Under the pieces are notes generated by a model. It did no database searches, was not told the DNA's origin, and worked only from the letters and a program-made list of their open reading frames with translations. Below, one piece after another: positions 1 through 9,105 of a stretch of 64,000 nt of DNA; the first letter of the stretch is position 1, and every line of letters starts with the position of its first letter. Source of the stretch: Aralia elata. Its lineage: Eukaryota > Streptophyta > Magnoliopsida > Apiales > Araliaceae. The position numbers were made by a program, and so were the translations under genes. Location of the stretch: NCBI GenBank assembly GCA_034770075.1, contig CM068385.1, positions 77,368,272 through 77,432,271 on the forward strand, written 5' to 3'.

Positions 1-172
1 AAGACGGTATGAATGTACTGAATTTCAGTCCTGTAATTAAAAAATAGGAAAACAAAAAATGTAATGTTGTGTTTGTAACTTACAACCATGAAACTTTTCT
101 TTCTTATTTTTATTGTCGGTCTCGCCTGTTTTGACCAATTGTTTTTATTTTTGAAATTTCATGTGCATTCAG

Positions 173-280
173 ATGGTAAGACAAAATAATTACAACAATG
201 ATGGTATTGTTAAGGAATTTGGCATTCAAGTGAGGGCGGAGTTCACTTCTATTGATGCACGAGTTCTTGATCCTCCAAAG
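173..280 (+). pseudogene. Captured ARGONAUTE exon fragment (linker 2 region)
   Basis: A 36-codon open stretch starts MVRQNNYNNDGIVKEFGIQ and ends DARVLDPPK. This matches the part of plant Argonaute proteins between the PAZ and MID domains, where EFGI-x(n)-EARVLPPP is conserved. It is bounded by an AG acceptor (171-172) and a GT donor (281-282), so it is one complete internal exon, captured as genomic DNA and not as cDNA. The next Argonaute exon does not follow; a P5C dehydrogenase fragment comes next. Which Argonaute clade it came from is uncertain. An Argonaute locus continuing upstream of base 1 cannot be excluded, but the downstream break makes a functional gene unlikely. Confidence 0.7.
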
Positions 281-692
281 GTAAATCATCTTTACTCCGA
301 CTCCTGTGTTTGAACGCATCATTTTACCTTCCAAATGAATCAGACTCCATTCTCGAATTTGGTTGATCCAGCTTATGTATTGTCGTTATAGGTCGATTTT
401 CTAGTAGTGTGCAGTTAAAGATTTGGATATTCTGAATTTAAAGGTTGTGATCCATTTTTTCCAGTAACAAAGTAGTTTAAGTTGGACAACTGACCACATT
501 TGAATAAAGCAGAGATTTATTTCTTCACTAATTACCATATTACAATTGACTTTTTTACTACACATTAGCTAGTCAAGATGAATAACTTGCTTTCTCTTCG
601 TAATTCTATGTTTTATCACCTAGAGTTCTAATCATACTAGATTAACTTTGATGATGAGCATTTATCATACAACCTTAAATTTTTATATGCAG

Positions 693-784
693 GTGGCAAT
701 AATAACTCCTTTCAATTTCCCTCACTTCAGTTGATGGGTGCACTCTATATGGGCAATAAACCTGTTCTTAAAGTTGACAGTAAG
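693..784 (+). pseudogene. Captured P5C dehydrogenase (ALDH12A1) exon with a 13-bp deletion
   Basis: The stretch reads VAIITPFNFP, then after a frame break LQLMGALYMGNKPVLKVDSK. The second part is a highly characteristic segment of plant delta-1-pyrroline-5-carboxylate dehydrogenase (mitochondrial proline catabolism). The family has about five more residues (LEIPV type) between the two parts; the exon is 92 bp instead of about 105 bp, consistent with a 13-bp deletion at 722-723 that shifts the frame. Splice acceptor (AG, 691-692) and donor (GT, 785-786) are intact. Only this exon is present, so it is a non-functional fragment. Family identification rests on the long exact-looking motif and is fairly secure. 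Confidence 0.75.
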
Positions 785-1389
785 GTAGGCTCTGAAGCTT
801 TTTATGATACTCTAAATCAGCAAGTCCATCTCCATGAACAATTTGGAACAACCTGGAAGTAATGAAGCTTCTAATCTTCAAAATTATGCCTTTTAGTTTA
901 GCAAATAGGAATTCAAGTTCTAGATTCTAGCGTTTACATATTCACTGATTTCAGTGCAATTAGGTGTTTAACAATTTTTTAAATAGTTTCATAATAGTAC
1001 TGCAGTTCCGTACACTATTAAATGTTTATGTTCATTACCCTCAGAAATAGCTTGGTTAAGTTGTCTGACATTTTTATTCTGATACAAGTATCATTTAAAA
1101 GGGAATGTATCTGAAAATGGTTATGATAGGAGAAAACAATGAAAGTAGAAGCCTAGGAGAGTGCAGAACTGGATCCCATTGTTCTAATGATTCATATAAT
1201 GTTTCTGGAATTGTTGGATAAATGATTAGTGTTATTATTGAAAATGTAGATAGATAATAATGTATTGAGATGGACTTTTCTTTTAGCATCTTTTAATATA
1301 GAAGTTGGTTGCATCTTTGTTATGCCTTTATATTGTGTGCATGAAGCCTTATTACTGTAAATAAAGCTGAAATATTTTAATTTTTCCAG

Positions 1390-1515
1390 TCAGATGGGGC
1401 AATTCAAAGGGATGCAATTTAATCGTGTAATTAAGAATTTTGTTATTCAAGGAGGTGATGTTGAAAGACATGGAGTTATAGAAGGAAAGCATTATAATCA
1501 ACTGGATAAAAGGTC
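1390..1515 (+). pseudogene. Captured cyclophilin (CYP21-type PPIase) exon fragment
   Basis: After a TTTTTCCAG acceptor the frame reads QMGQFKGMQFNRVIKNFVIQ, then GGDVERHGVIEGKHYNQLDK. This is the cyclophilin core around the FHRVI and FVIQGGD motifs, with the EGKHYxQLD tail typical of plant CYP21-3/CYP21-4 peptidyl-prolyl isomerases. The catalytic Arg of the RVI motif is present, while the preceding His is Asn. The similarity ends near 1515 without a recognisable donor, and the frame then runs into stops. No other cyclophilin exon is nearby, so this is a captured piece. Confidence 0.7.
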
Positions 1516-2223
1516 TTCCCCGGTCTGCACCCGCTTTTGATGTTTTAATTGTATCCTGATGGACTTCTGATAGTGCTTGGATTTTGTGTTTAGAATGTTA
1601 AACTTGATAAATCAGTGATGTTAGTAGATTGGATGATACTTTGGATTCTAATTTTCCTATTTTGGTTAAATATGATGGAAAATGGAAATTTAGTTATTCT
1701 ATTGTTGGTGTTTTTTTTATCATTATAATCCTTATCTTGTTTCAAGCCAAATATTTGTTGGGTGTTTAACACAGAGTTAGGTTGGGCACATATTGTAGGT
1801 TTTTATTTTAATTTTACTTAAATAAATTTTGGTGTTTGGTTTGTAAATCAGAACATCAAGCAAATTTCTAAGTTAGTAATGTAATATGTGCAGTTTTTTT
1901 TTTATTTTTAATTTTGAGTTTTTATACACTGATTGAAATATAGGTAATTATTCAATGTTTTAGATACTTATACAAGTCCGGTCAAATATTGTTCTTGATT
2001 TTTTAGATTCTTATTGAAATGTGTGTATATATATATATTAGATAATTATAAAAAAAACACAGAACATTATTTTTAATGTATTATATAATTATTGAATTTT
2101 TTAGATAACGAGTATTATTTACATAATTATTAAAAACCATGGAATATTATTTTCAATTTTTTAGATAATTATTGATTTTATAATTTCATTAATATTGTAA
2201 TTTATATCATTATGTATTTATCT
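1516..2223. other. AT-rich non-coding stretch
   Basis: Very AT-rich sequence with no recognisable coding similarity or clear repeat structure. It probably represents intron or spacer DNA of the captured-fragment element. Confidence 0.4.
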
Positions 2224-2507
2224 ATTAATTACATAGATGTATTTCCTTGTTCTAGTTAAGAGATTCTTCGATAATTATCAAACACATATCAAGTAAAAGT
2301 TGTTATTTTGAATTCCTACGCTAATACTTATAGTTTCATTAATATTATATTATCTATGAACTTTTATTTATTAATCACATGATAGATGTATTTTTTTGTT
2401 CTAATTCACAGAGATATGAAATAATTATCAAACACATATCATATAGGAGTTGGTATTTTAAATTTCTACATTGATACTTATATTTTCATTAATATATATT
2501 GTAATGC

Positions 2508-2554
<47 letters not shown>

Positions 2555-2690
2555 CATTTGCTAATCACATAGATGTATTTCCTTGTTTTAGTTCAAACAT
2601 ATGAAATAACAAACTTTAATACAATATATCATTAATTATTGTTTTTATTTTCTACACTCACGCTCATAATTTCATTTATTAATGTTTTAC
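2224..2690. repeat. AT-rich tandem repeat, about 3 copies of a roughly 150-bp unit
   Basis: Three diverged copies begin near 2224, 2372 and 2558. Each carries the landmark CACATAGATGTATTTCCTTG (or close), then ATATGAAATAA, and later TTTCATTAATATT; the first two share ATTATCAAACACATATCA. A (TA)n tract (2512-2550) has expanded inside the second unit. Copies were matched by eye, so unit ends are approximate. Confidence 0.55.
2512..2550. repeat. (TA)n microsatellite
   Basis: An uninterrupted run of about 19 TA units inside the AT-rich tandem repeat. Confidence 0.9.
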
Positions 2691-3467
2691 ATCATTATAC
2701 AATTATTCATAAACTCTATAAATAATTCCGATTCCTTTAAAAAAAAGAGTTTTATTTACAAATTTTGCGGATATTAAAATGAGAATGTATACACCTAAAA
2801 ATAGTAAATTATATTAGTCTAATAGATTGGTAGGATAAAAACTATGGCGATAAACTTTAGTATATCTTATCATTTCGTACAATTATCACTACTAAGAAAA
2901 TGAGAATGTTCTAGCAAGGGAATAATGAAAAGAAACAAAAATCAATGATAATATAGTTATTAGCTAAAGAAACATTCTTCACAATTTATTTTTTGATTTT
3001 GCATAATTGAGGTGGTAGAAAAATAGTTGTCGTTGTCATTTTTATGGTGAAATTTTACAAAGAAAAATATTATTTACGAAGAAATTATTACTCGCTATAT
3101 AGTATTATTGAGTTTTTTTGCGAGAGATAAATTTGTCACTGTTTTGCAGAAAATAAATTTCTTAGAATTAATTGTGAATTTGTGACATCCTAAATTTTAA
3201 ATTATTGAGTTTGTTCTTTGTTAATTTATAACATCCTAAATTTTAAATTATAAATGCAAATTTATATGTTTATCTGAATAAAAAAATTTATTTTAATTTT
3301 CTTGCTAAGTATTTAGAAATATCAACTACATTTTTAATTAAATTAAGTAAACTTAAAATATTTTGAAAATCAATTAGTCATTCGTATTCGTTTAACATCT
3401 AAATATATCCGACACATATCCGGAATCCAATATTCGAATACGGATCCGTATACGGAATTCGTATCCA

Positions 3468-3475
<8 letters not shown>
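2691..3475. other. AT-rich spacer with a short duplicated motif
   Basis: No gene seen. ACATCCTAAATTTTAAATTA occurs twice near 3184-3204 and 3229-3248 with a spacing of about 46 bp. Around 3385-3470 there is a cluster of ATTCGTATTCG, ATCCGG and GGATCCGTATACGG motifs, a degenerate palindromic stretch resembling a transposon end. Confidence 0.4.

Positions 3476-3477
<2 letters not shown>

Positions 3478-3511
<34 letters not shown>
3478..3511. repeat. (TA)n microsatellite
   Basis: Run of about 17 TA units. Shorter TA/TG/TATG runs follow at 3676-3710 and 3754-3762. Confidence 0.85.
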
Positions 3512-3513
<2 letters not shown>

Positions 3514-3801
3514 CAAAACTATAGTTATTAGCTTGTTACAAATTTTTACTTTCAAAACTTAATTGTGATGTTGGGAAGCGGGAGCAATGAACAATATAAT
3601 TTAAAAAAATAAATTAAATATTCAATGTAAACTTTTGAATCTAATTATACATTATAAATATTACAAAATTTCAAATATATATATATATATATGTATGTAT
3701 GTATACATATATGTTAATAACTTACGTTCATTATTTAATAATTTACACATATATATATATAAGTTATTAATTAATAACTTACTAATTAATATATAATTAA
3801 G

Positions 3802-3807
<6 letters not shown>

Positions 3808-3857
<50 letters not shown>

Positions 3858-3860
3858 ATA
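3808..3860. repeat. (TA)n(TG)n compound microsatellite
   Basis: TA repeats to about 3840, then TG repeats to about 3857, immediately left of the foldback element at 3865. Confidence 0.85.
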
Positions 3861-3864
3861 TGTA

Positions 3865-4024
3865 GGTGCACAGCTGTGCACTACACAGTAGGGCTATGAC
3901 GACAGTTTTTTGGGTTATGCCGACGGTATTACCGTCGACATAGACCTATAGCGACGGTACTACCGTTGCCATAGCCCAAAAAACCGTCACCATAGCCCTA
4001 CTGTGTAGTACACAGCTGTGTACC
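3865..4024. mobile_element. Foldback MITE in a (TA)n context
   Basis: The whole 160 bp folds on itself. The left arm begins GGTGCACAGCTGTGCACTAC and the right arm ends in the near reverse complement (GTAGTACACAGCTGTGTACC). The inner arms share the CTATGACGACGGTTTTTTGG-type motif and a GACGGTA-TACCGTC core. It lies between a (TA)n(TG)n tract and a second (TA)n tract at 4038-4052. No coding capacity. The inner motif recurs in the foldback element at 19395-19591. Confidence 0.75.
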
Positions 4025-4059
4025 AACATTTTTTCCATATATATATATATATAGCTCCC

Positions 4060-4440
4060 TTCTTACTGGATTTTCCCCCAAAAAACTCCCTCCATTATTT
4101 TCGCGCTCCCAAAACTCTCTGAAGGCTATCAGTATACTGAAAATTTTCCCCCAAAAACTCGATCCCTCTCAACTCCCCTAAATCTCTTATAGCCAGCCCT
4201 AAAAGCTCTCTCAAGTCCCTAAATCTCTCGTACCCAGCCCTAAAATCGCTCACGGATGAAATTTTAGCCCCTCACGGTTGAAATTCAAGCCCTCGCGGAT
4301 GAAATTTTAGCCCTAAATCTCTCATACCTAGCCCTAAATCTCATACCCAGCCCCTAATGGACGAAATCATCATACCCAGCCCCTAATGGACGAAATCTTT
4401 TGCGATAACATTGTGAGATCCAACAGGTATTTATCTATCG
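4060..4440 (+). other. CT-rich leader-like sequence with short degenerate repeats
   Basis: CT-rich DNA with reiterated GCCCTAAATCTCTCATACC and GGATGAAATTTTAGCCC motifs. It resembles a plant 5' untranslated leader. It ends with an ATG (4387 or nearby) opening MDEIFCDNIVRSN, followed by CAG/GTATTT (about 4428), a plausible splice donor. It could supply a leader for transcription across the downstream fragments. I do not recognise its source gene. Confidence 0.3.
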
Positions 4441-4841
4441 ATAATATGAGATCTTTTGTTTTTGGTAATTGTTTGGGTTTTGAGGCACAATTTGTATAAT
4501 GTGGATTGTATTCTGGATCTGAGGTTTGCTTTTTTCTTTTCTTTTCTTTTTTTGTAAATATCCTTTGTGTTTTTGTATGTTTAATCAGGTTTCTGGGTTG
4601 TCAACCTGCTAGCTCTTTAGTTTATTTCACATGTTCTGTTTTAATTTCTGAAATTTGAAGGCTTCAGCTTGATAACAGAGAAGCAGTTTAATTCTTCATG
4701 CTCATCCACTCCACAAGCATGTACGGATGCTCATCTTATCTATTATAAATCTTATTTACACCGTATGTGTGTTTATTTGTTCCATATTATTGGATTTGAA
4801 GTAACAACTTGTGATACTGGTAGATTAATTTTAAATTACAG

Positions 4842-5186
4842 GTTGCTACAAAGTTTCCAACAAATGCCCTTGTTCATTGGCCGACACTGCTTAGATACAT
4901 TGTCACGTCGAAGGTATCGAAGTCAATTGTCCTCTTTCATTTATTTATTTGCATCAGTCATTATTTTATTAAATACTCTTATACCGATTCCACTAAAAAA
5001 ACAACCCTTACTAGATCCTAAGTAGTTATTAGTTACTTAAGAGGAATGTATTGGTCTAGTATTCAATCAGAGTTAAACACTTACAGATTAAAACCCCAGC
5101 TCAGTTAGATGCCGCTTTTACATTCCTTTCAGCTACTGCTTTGGAGAATTTAAAGGAAAATGAATTCGAAGAGATTTGTGGAGTTG
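4842..5186 (+). pseudogene. Captured glutaminyl-tRNA synthetase fragment (two exons and their intron)
   Basis: Exon 1 (4842-4913) reads VATKFPTNALVHWPTLLRYI plus VTSK. Exon 2 (5087-5186) reads IKTPAQLDAAFTFLSATALE and ends FEEICGVG. Together they match a continuous piece of the N-terminal non-catalytic domain of plant cytosolic GlnRS. Both exons are open, and all four splice sites are canonical (AG 4840-4841, GT 4914-4915, AG 5085-5086, GT 5187-5188). The intron between them is retained, which argues for DNA-level capture. The catalytic Rossmann domain is absent, so there is no synthetase function. A degenerate exon may lie at about 4660-4760, but I could not assign it. Confidence 0.8.
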
Positions 5187-5797
5187 GTATGATAAACATT
5201 CATTATTTTGACTTATATTTATTTTATCATGGGACTTGATATGGCCTATATTTACTTGATAATTGCTGCTGATGCACAAATCACAGTGATTTGGAGCTTC
5301 CATCAGGAGATTTATTTATTATTTTGACAATTTAACTTACCATTTGCATATTAATTACTATGGAATTGATGCAATAAGTTCACCATTTCTTGTTTGAGGA
5401 CATCAATTGTATAAGTAACATATTGTTCCCTCTCACTCCTCTACTTGAAGATGCATGTATTTGTTACATTTTATTTAGAACTACATATGGGAATTTTGAC
5501 AGCCAGTGACACGCAATTATGAAATTTAAGCCTCTTATGTAAATCAAATCATATTTAGAATTTTGTGTAACAGATATCTGTTGGATATTCATGAATTGCG
5601 GATCATGCTTTTAGCTTCTAGCTTCAGTCAATTGACTGATTGTTATTGTCAAAAGCATGAAAAGTACTTACTGTGAACTTAGTGGGCTGCATAGAGAAGA
5701 TGTTGTTGGAGTAAATAATTTGACAAGTCTTGATGTGTAAATTATGTCTCATATGCTTAGCGATCATATTTTTATTTTGATGAGGATTTTTTCCCAG
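5187..5797. other. Non-coding spacer between captured fragments
   Basis: AT-rich, intron-like sequence; no recognised coding fragment or repeat. Confidence 0.4.
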
Positions 5798-5953
5798 GCG
5801 GTTTTATCTCAAACTGGTGGTTCAAATAGGGGTGGATTTACCATAGTACCCTCAAATAGGAATGGAAATATACATCTTGATGGTGTATTCAACATTATAT
5901 CCTATGATGTTGTCCCCAAGTTGCAGGACTTACTAATGGCGTCAGATTTTAAG
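5798..5953 (+). pseudogene. Captured SMARCAL1-like helicase exon
   Basis: A 52-codon open exon, reading SQTGGSNRGGFTIVPSNRNG, then HLDGVFNIISYDVVPKLQDL and ending MASDFK. It is flanked by a CCCAG acceptor and a GT donor (5954). This matches the start of the SNF2-type ATPase domain region of plant SMARCAL1/annealing-helicase proteins, upstream of the DESH box, where FNIVSYDVVPKL is characteristic. The Walker motifs are not included. No other helicase exon is nearby, and a NAP1 fragment follows. Confidence 0.7.
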
Positions 5954-6163
5954 GTATGGACAACTAGTAGTTTGGATATATTAGTTATTTTCTTTTCTTT
6001 TTGCCCTTTTCACTCCTTCCAGTATGTGGAATTTTGAGTTATCTAATGTACTTTCCTTTTGCTGGATCTCTGTTGTACATGGATGAGTGTGCATCGTTGG
6101 CAACCCTAATGTGTTTGACGAATTTCTGAACCAAATAAATATTATTGTTATGTGAAAAAAAAG

Positions 6164-6411
6164 GTGTGCCGAATTTATGGCTCTGTGCTATGAAGAATAA
6201 TGAAGTGCTAGCCGAAGAGATACTGAATGGAGCACATCATGGTTCTTTTTCTTTCCACCTTTCAAATTAGTTGAACTATTGCTTATTCTATACTTCTAAA
6301 TTTTATTGACCCAGATTTCAAAGCTTGATGAAGGAGCTCTCGAGTATCTTACATATATCAAGTGGAGTAGGATTGATGGTTCCAAGGGTTTTAAGCTTGA
6401 GTTCTTCGTTG
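6164..6411 (+). pseudogene. Captured NAP1 histone chaperone fragment (two exons)
   Basis: The first piece (6164-6219) reads GVPNLWLCAMKNNEVLAEE. The second (6315-6411) reads ISKLDEGALEYLTYIKWSRI, then GSKGFKLEFFV. Joined, they match the conserved NAP domain of nucleosome assembly protein 1 (GVPxFWLxAMKxNEVLxEEI, then YLKDIKWxRI and KGFKLEFFF). The intron is kept, but its donor reads AT at 6220-6221 instead of GT, so normal splicing is probably lost. The acceptor (CCCAG, ending 6314) and the next donor (GT from 6412) look intact. No other part of NAP1 is seen. Confidence 0.7.
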
Positions 6412-7430
6412 GTAAAGATTTAAACTTTTGTTCACTTATTGACTATATTAATTAGTTTTTAAGTCACTTAATTGAGATTGCTAGCTGATAGCGTTTCTTT
6501 ACCAACACAGTTAGTTTTTTTTTTCTTCTTTTGTGGTAAGGTGTAGTTTGTATCAGTGTTTGAATTGATCGGTGGCTTTCTTTGCGCTAACTTTCTGTAA
6601 TTATTTTAAAGTATCCTCAATCCTCAATTGCATTTGATAGAGTAATTTCCAAAGTTCGGTCTTCTTTAGTTAGTTGACTTTAGTTTCTAGGTTATTAGTT
6701 TGATTAGCAGCATTACTTTTATTGATCAGGTTAGAATGTTCAGTTTGGTCAAATCAATTTAAACAATCTGAAATTGACAAAGACAGTTACTGATTGGTTG
6801 GAATAGTTTCATCCCTCTTCTTACTATTTTTACCGCATCTATCCTTTAAACCAGTTACTTGTGAGATGCTAATGCGTACATCCAAAAAATAAAAATAAAG
6901 AATAGAACTATGAGTTCGAAGTTAACACAATTTGGGAGTGTAAACCAAGTTTCGTCTCAAGCTGAGTTTTGGCAGGGGTTGATCCAATTCTTTCATGCAT
7001 TAACTTAGTTGAGTTACATTAGTTTTAGCTCACGTTCTTTTCTGGTAATCCCATGGATATAATAGATTTTTAACTAAATTCTCTTAATAATTAAAAACTT
7101 TTCTTTGTTTTTCATTTTTAGCTGCATCTTGCCATTCTTGTGCTTGGGGTGATATCGCAAATTATTAAGGTAAATTTCTTTTAGTTAGCTTTTATTTTTA
7201 AATTTATTATAGGTACTGCTACCAATTACGATATGTATACACTATAGATAAATTTGAACTATGGGGGTCAGTTGAGTGACTTTGGATCTATTTGGCCTGA
7301 GGCTTGGATTAGAATTCTGCCTACATAATCAATTTGAACTGTATGTAAAGTTATATTATCATGAAATATCTTCAATCAAATTCGGTGCATAGGCGTATAT
7401 TGAGTTCTATATCTGTCATTGTGTTTACAG
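6412..7430. other. Non-coding spacer with one unassigned short open stretch
   Basis: Mostly AT-rich, intron-like DNA. Around 7121-7170, after TTTTTAG, a short stretch reads LHLAILVLGVISQIIK before a GTAAAT donor-like site. It could be another captured exon, but it is too short to assign. Confidence 0.3.
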
Positions 7431-7916
7431 ATTTACTAATGCCCCAGAATCTGCTAGAATGGATTGGTCTTCATTTACCAAAGGATACTTTTTAAATAGA
7501 GAAACTTTGGTTGCAGTTCTACTGCTAGTAGATGCCAGTGTACCACCTCAAAAGTTTGACATCGACTGTGCTAATTGGCTTGGCCGAAATAATGTATGTT
7601 ACTTGTTGCTTTTGTTATCTTCAAATACCCATTAGTTCATCACTAGACCTTTGAGGTAAAAGTTATATATACTCTCATGATGTTTTACATTTCCACCACA
7701 CCTTTCAGATAGCAATGACGGTGGTGTTCACAAAATGTGACAGTGAAAGGTGGCAAAGGAAAAAGACCTGACGAGAATATCAAGAGTTTCCGAGAACCGA
7801 TCAGACAAAATTACAACATACATCCTCCATGGATCATGACCAGCAGTGCCACCGGTTTGGGCAGGGATGAACTCCTTCTGCATATATCACAGTTAAGAAA
7901 TTACTGGGATAATTAG
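7431..7916 (+). pseudogene. Captured EngB/YsxC-type GTPase 3' fragment with original stop
   Basis: Exon 1 (7431-7593) reads TNAPESARMDWSSFTKGYFL, then ETLVAVLLLVDASVPPQK and ends NWLGRNN. Exon 2 (7709-7916) opens IAMTVVFTKCDSE, which carries the TKCD G4 guanine-specificity motif. After a one-base frame change it continues GKRPDENIKSFREPI, WIMTSSATGLGRDELLLHI and ends NYWDN-stop. This is the C-terminal half of plant organellar EngB-type GTP-binding proteins. The G1-G3 motifs are not present. The frameshift near 7752 makes it a pseudogene; an intron that is normally there may have been lost. Splice sites at the inner junction are canonical. Confidence 0.8.
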
Positions 7917-8295
7917 AAGCCAATAGCCTTGATTAGAGCATCTTTCAGATAGATCTCTTGCAAATCATGTAAGTCCATAAGTGAGAATATTAATCTATAA
8001 TGTCATTCAGTGGTCTACAACTGGTTTGTCGGGAAATTCCTTGTTACCAGAAACCAGTCAAATGTAACCAGGCTTCCAAATTTTGTATTTGTTACTTGTA
8101 TCAATCTAGGATACTACATCTCAAGTCTACTTAATCTGCATGGTACATGCTTTTTATATTATTTAATCTTTTTAATACATATTTACTTGTAGACAACTTC
8201 TTCTACGCCAAGCAACAGCAGACACATGATTATTTTGAACATATTTATTTTTAGATTTTGAAATTAAATTATGAAAATATTTGTAATTTGTTGTT
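7917..8295. other. Non-coding stretch before the subterminal repeats
   Basis: AT-rich. The first part may be the captured 3' untranslated region of the EngB-like fragment. No other signal was recognised. Confidence 0.35.
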
Positions 8296-8827
8296 AATAA
8301 ACATATTGAGACGGAATTGAGACGGCTTTTTTTCGCCTCAAATATTGGCGCCAAAGTTGACACGAATTTTGAGACGGCTGCTGCCCGTCTCAAAATATGT
8401 GCGCTAAAAATATATTGGCGTCAAAGTTGAAACGGAATTGAGATGGATAGTATCCGTCTCAAAATATGTGTAAAATGTATAGTTGCTGCCAATTTTGAGA
8501 CGACTTTTTCTGTCTCAAATTACGTGAAATAAAATAGAGCACCAAATCTGCCCGCCAAATCTGAACCGACAAAATCGGTTTCAAAATTCAGCTCCCCATG
8601 CGTCGGCTTTAAGACGGAATATGTCCGTCTCAGATTTTTCGAGACGGATTTGAAATGGCCATTTTTCGTATCTAATTTTCTGTTTTGAGACAGATTTTGA
8701 GACGGGCAGAATTAGCGACGCGACCAACTGACACGACCCAAATCCGTCTCAAAATCAATTTTGAGACGGATTTTGTTGTATTTGAGACGGATTTTGTTTG
8801 TCTCAGATGCCCAAATTTTTGGTAGTG
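8296..8827. repeat. CACTA-type subterminal repeat block and terminus
   Basis: The block holds more than a dozen direct and inverted copies of GAGACGG (or one-base variants), for example at 8308, 8372, 8640 and 8760-8800, often within TTTGAGACGGATTTTGTT. It ends TTTTTGGTAGTG at 8827, the inverse of a CACTACCAAAAA terminus. Dense short subterminal motifs and CACTA ends define En/Spm elements. The following trinucleotide (agt, 8828-8830) would be the 3-bp target duplication; its partner is not in the window. Confidence 0.75.
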
Positions 8828-8830
8828 AGT

Positions 8831-9052
8831 TAGGTTTAATTGGGTTCTTCATAGTCTTCATTTGGGTTTCTTGTCTCTGTGTGTCTTGCAAAAAGTTCAC
8901 AATAAGAAGGAAAATAAAAAAGAAATAATTACATGTTGATTTGTTTTTTTTCAGTAATCAATGATCATGTTGTCCGAAACTAACAAATTTTTTTAATCTT
9001 TTTTGGGTTAGATTATTTGCTGTTGTGGATGTTTTTGCTGCTTGTTTCAAGG
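8831..9052 (+). repeat. Left inverted repeat arm of the FAR1-type MULE
   Basis: About 222 bp match the reverse complement of 12588-12807 almost throughout. Landmarks include GGTTTAATTGGGTTCTTCAT, CAGTAATCAATGATCATGTT and GCTTGTTTCAAGG. The match stops within about 3 bp of the CACTA terminus at 8827, while the right arm's sequence continues outward, so the outer part of this arm appears to have been separated by the CACTA insertion. Confidence 0.8.
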
Positions 9053-9105
9053 CCACATTGAAAATTTTCTTTTGGGGCTTTTATAGTAGTATGCAAGTTC
9101 TACCA

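Larger units (their letters stand above)
1..8827 (+). mobile_element. Right part of a putative gene-capturing CACTA (En/Spm) element
   Basis: Seven exon-sized pieces of unrelated host genes lie in one orientation between 173 and 7916. They are followed directly by a block of gagacgg/ccgtctc subterminal motifs (8296-8827) that ends in TTTTTGGTAGTG, the reverse complement of a CACTACCAAAAA terminus. CACTA elements that carry several host gene fragments with their introns are established (Tgm-Express1 of soybean is the classic case). That these fragments and this terminus belong to one element is inference, because the left CACTA end is not in the window. A Helitron is the main alternative, but I found no CTRR end with a preceding hairpin near 7920-8290. 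The span also holds nested AT-rich repeats and a foldback MITE. Confidence 0.5.

Noticed and set aside
7917..8300. Helitron 3' end (hairpin plus CTRR) after the EngB fragment
   Set aside because: No convincing GC-rich hairpin followed by CTAG/CTRR was found, whereas a CACTA-type terminus is clear at 8827.
9025..9105. ATG at 9025 as the transposase start
   Set aside because: This segment lies partly in the inverted repeat shared with 12588-12807 and lacks FAR1-like sequence; the start is placed at 9106.
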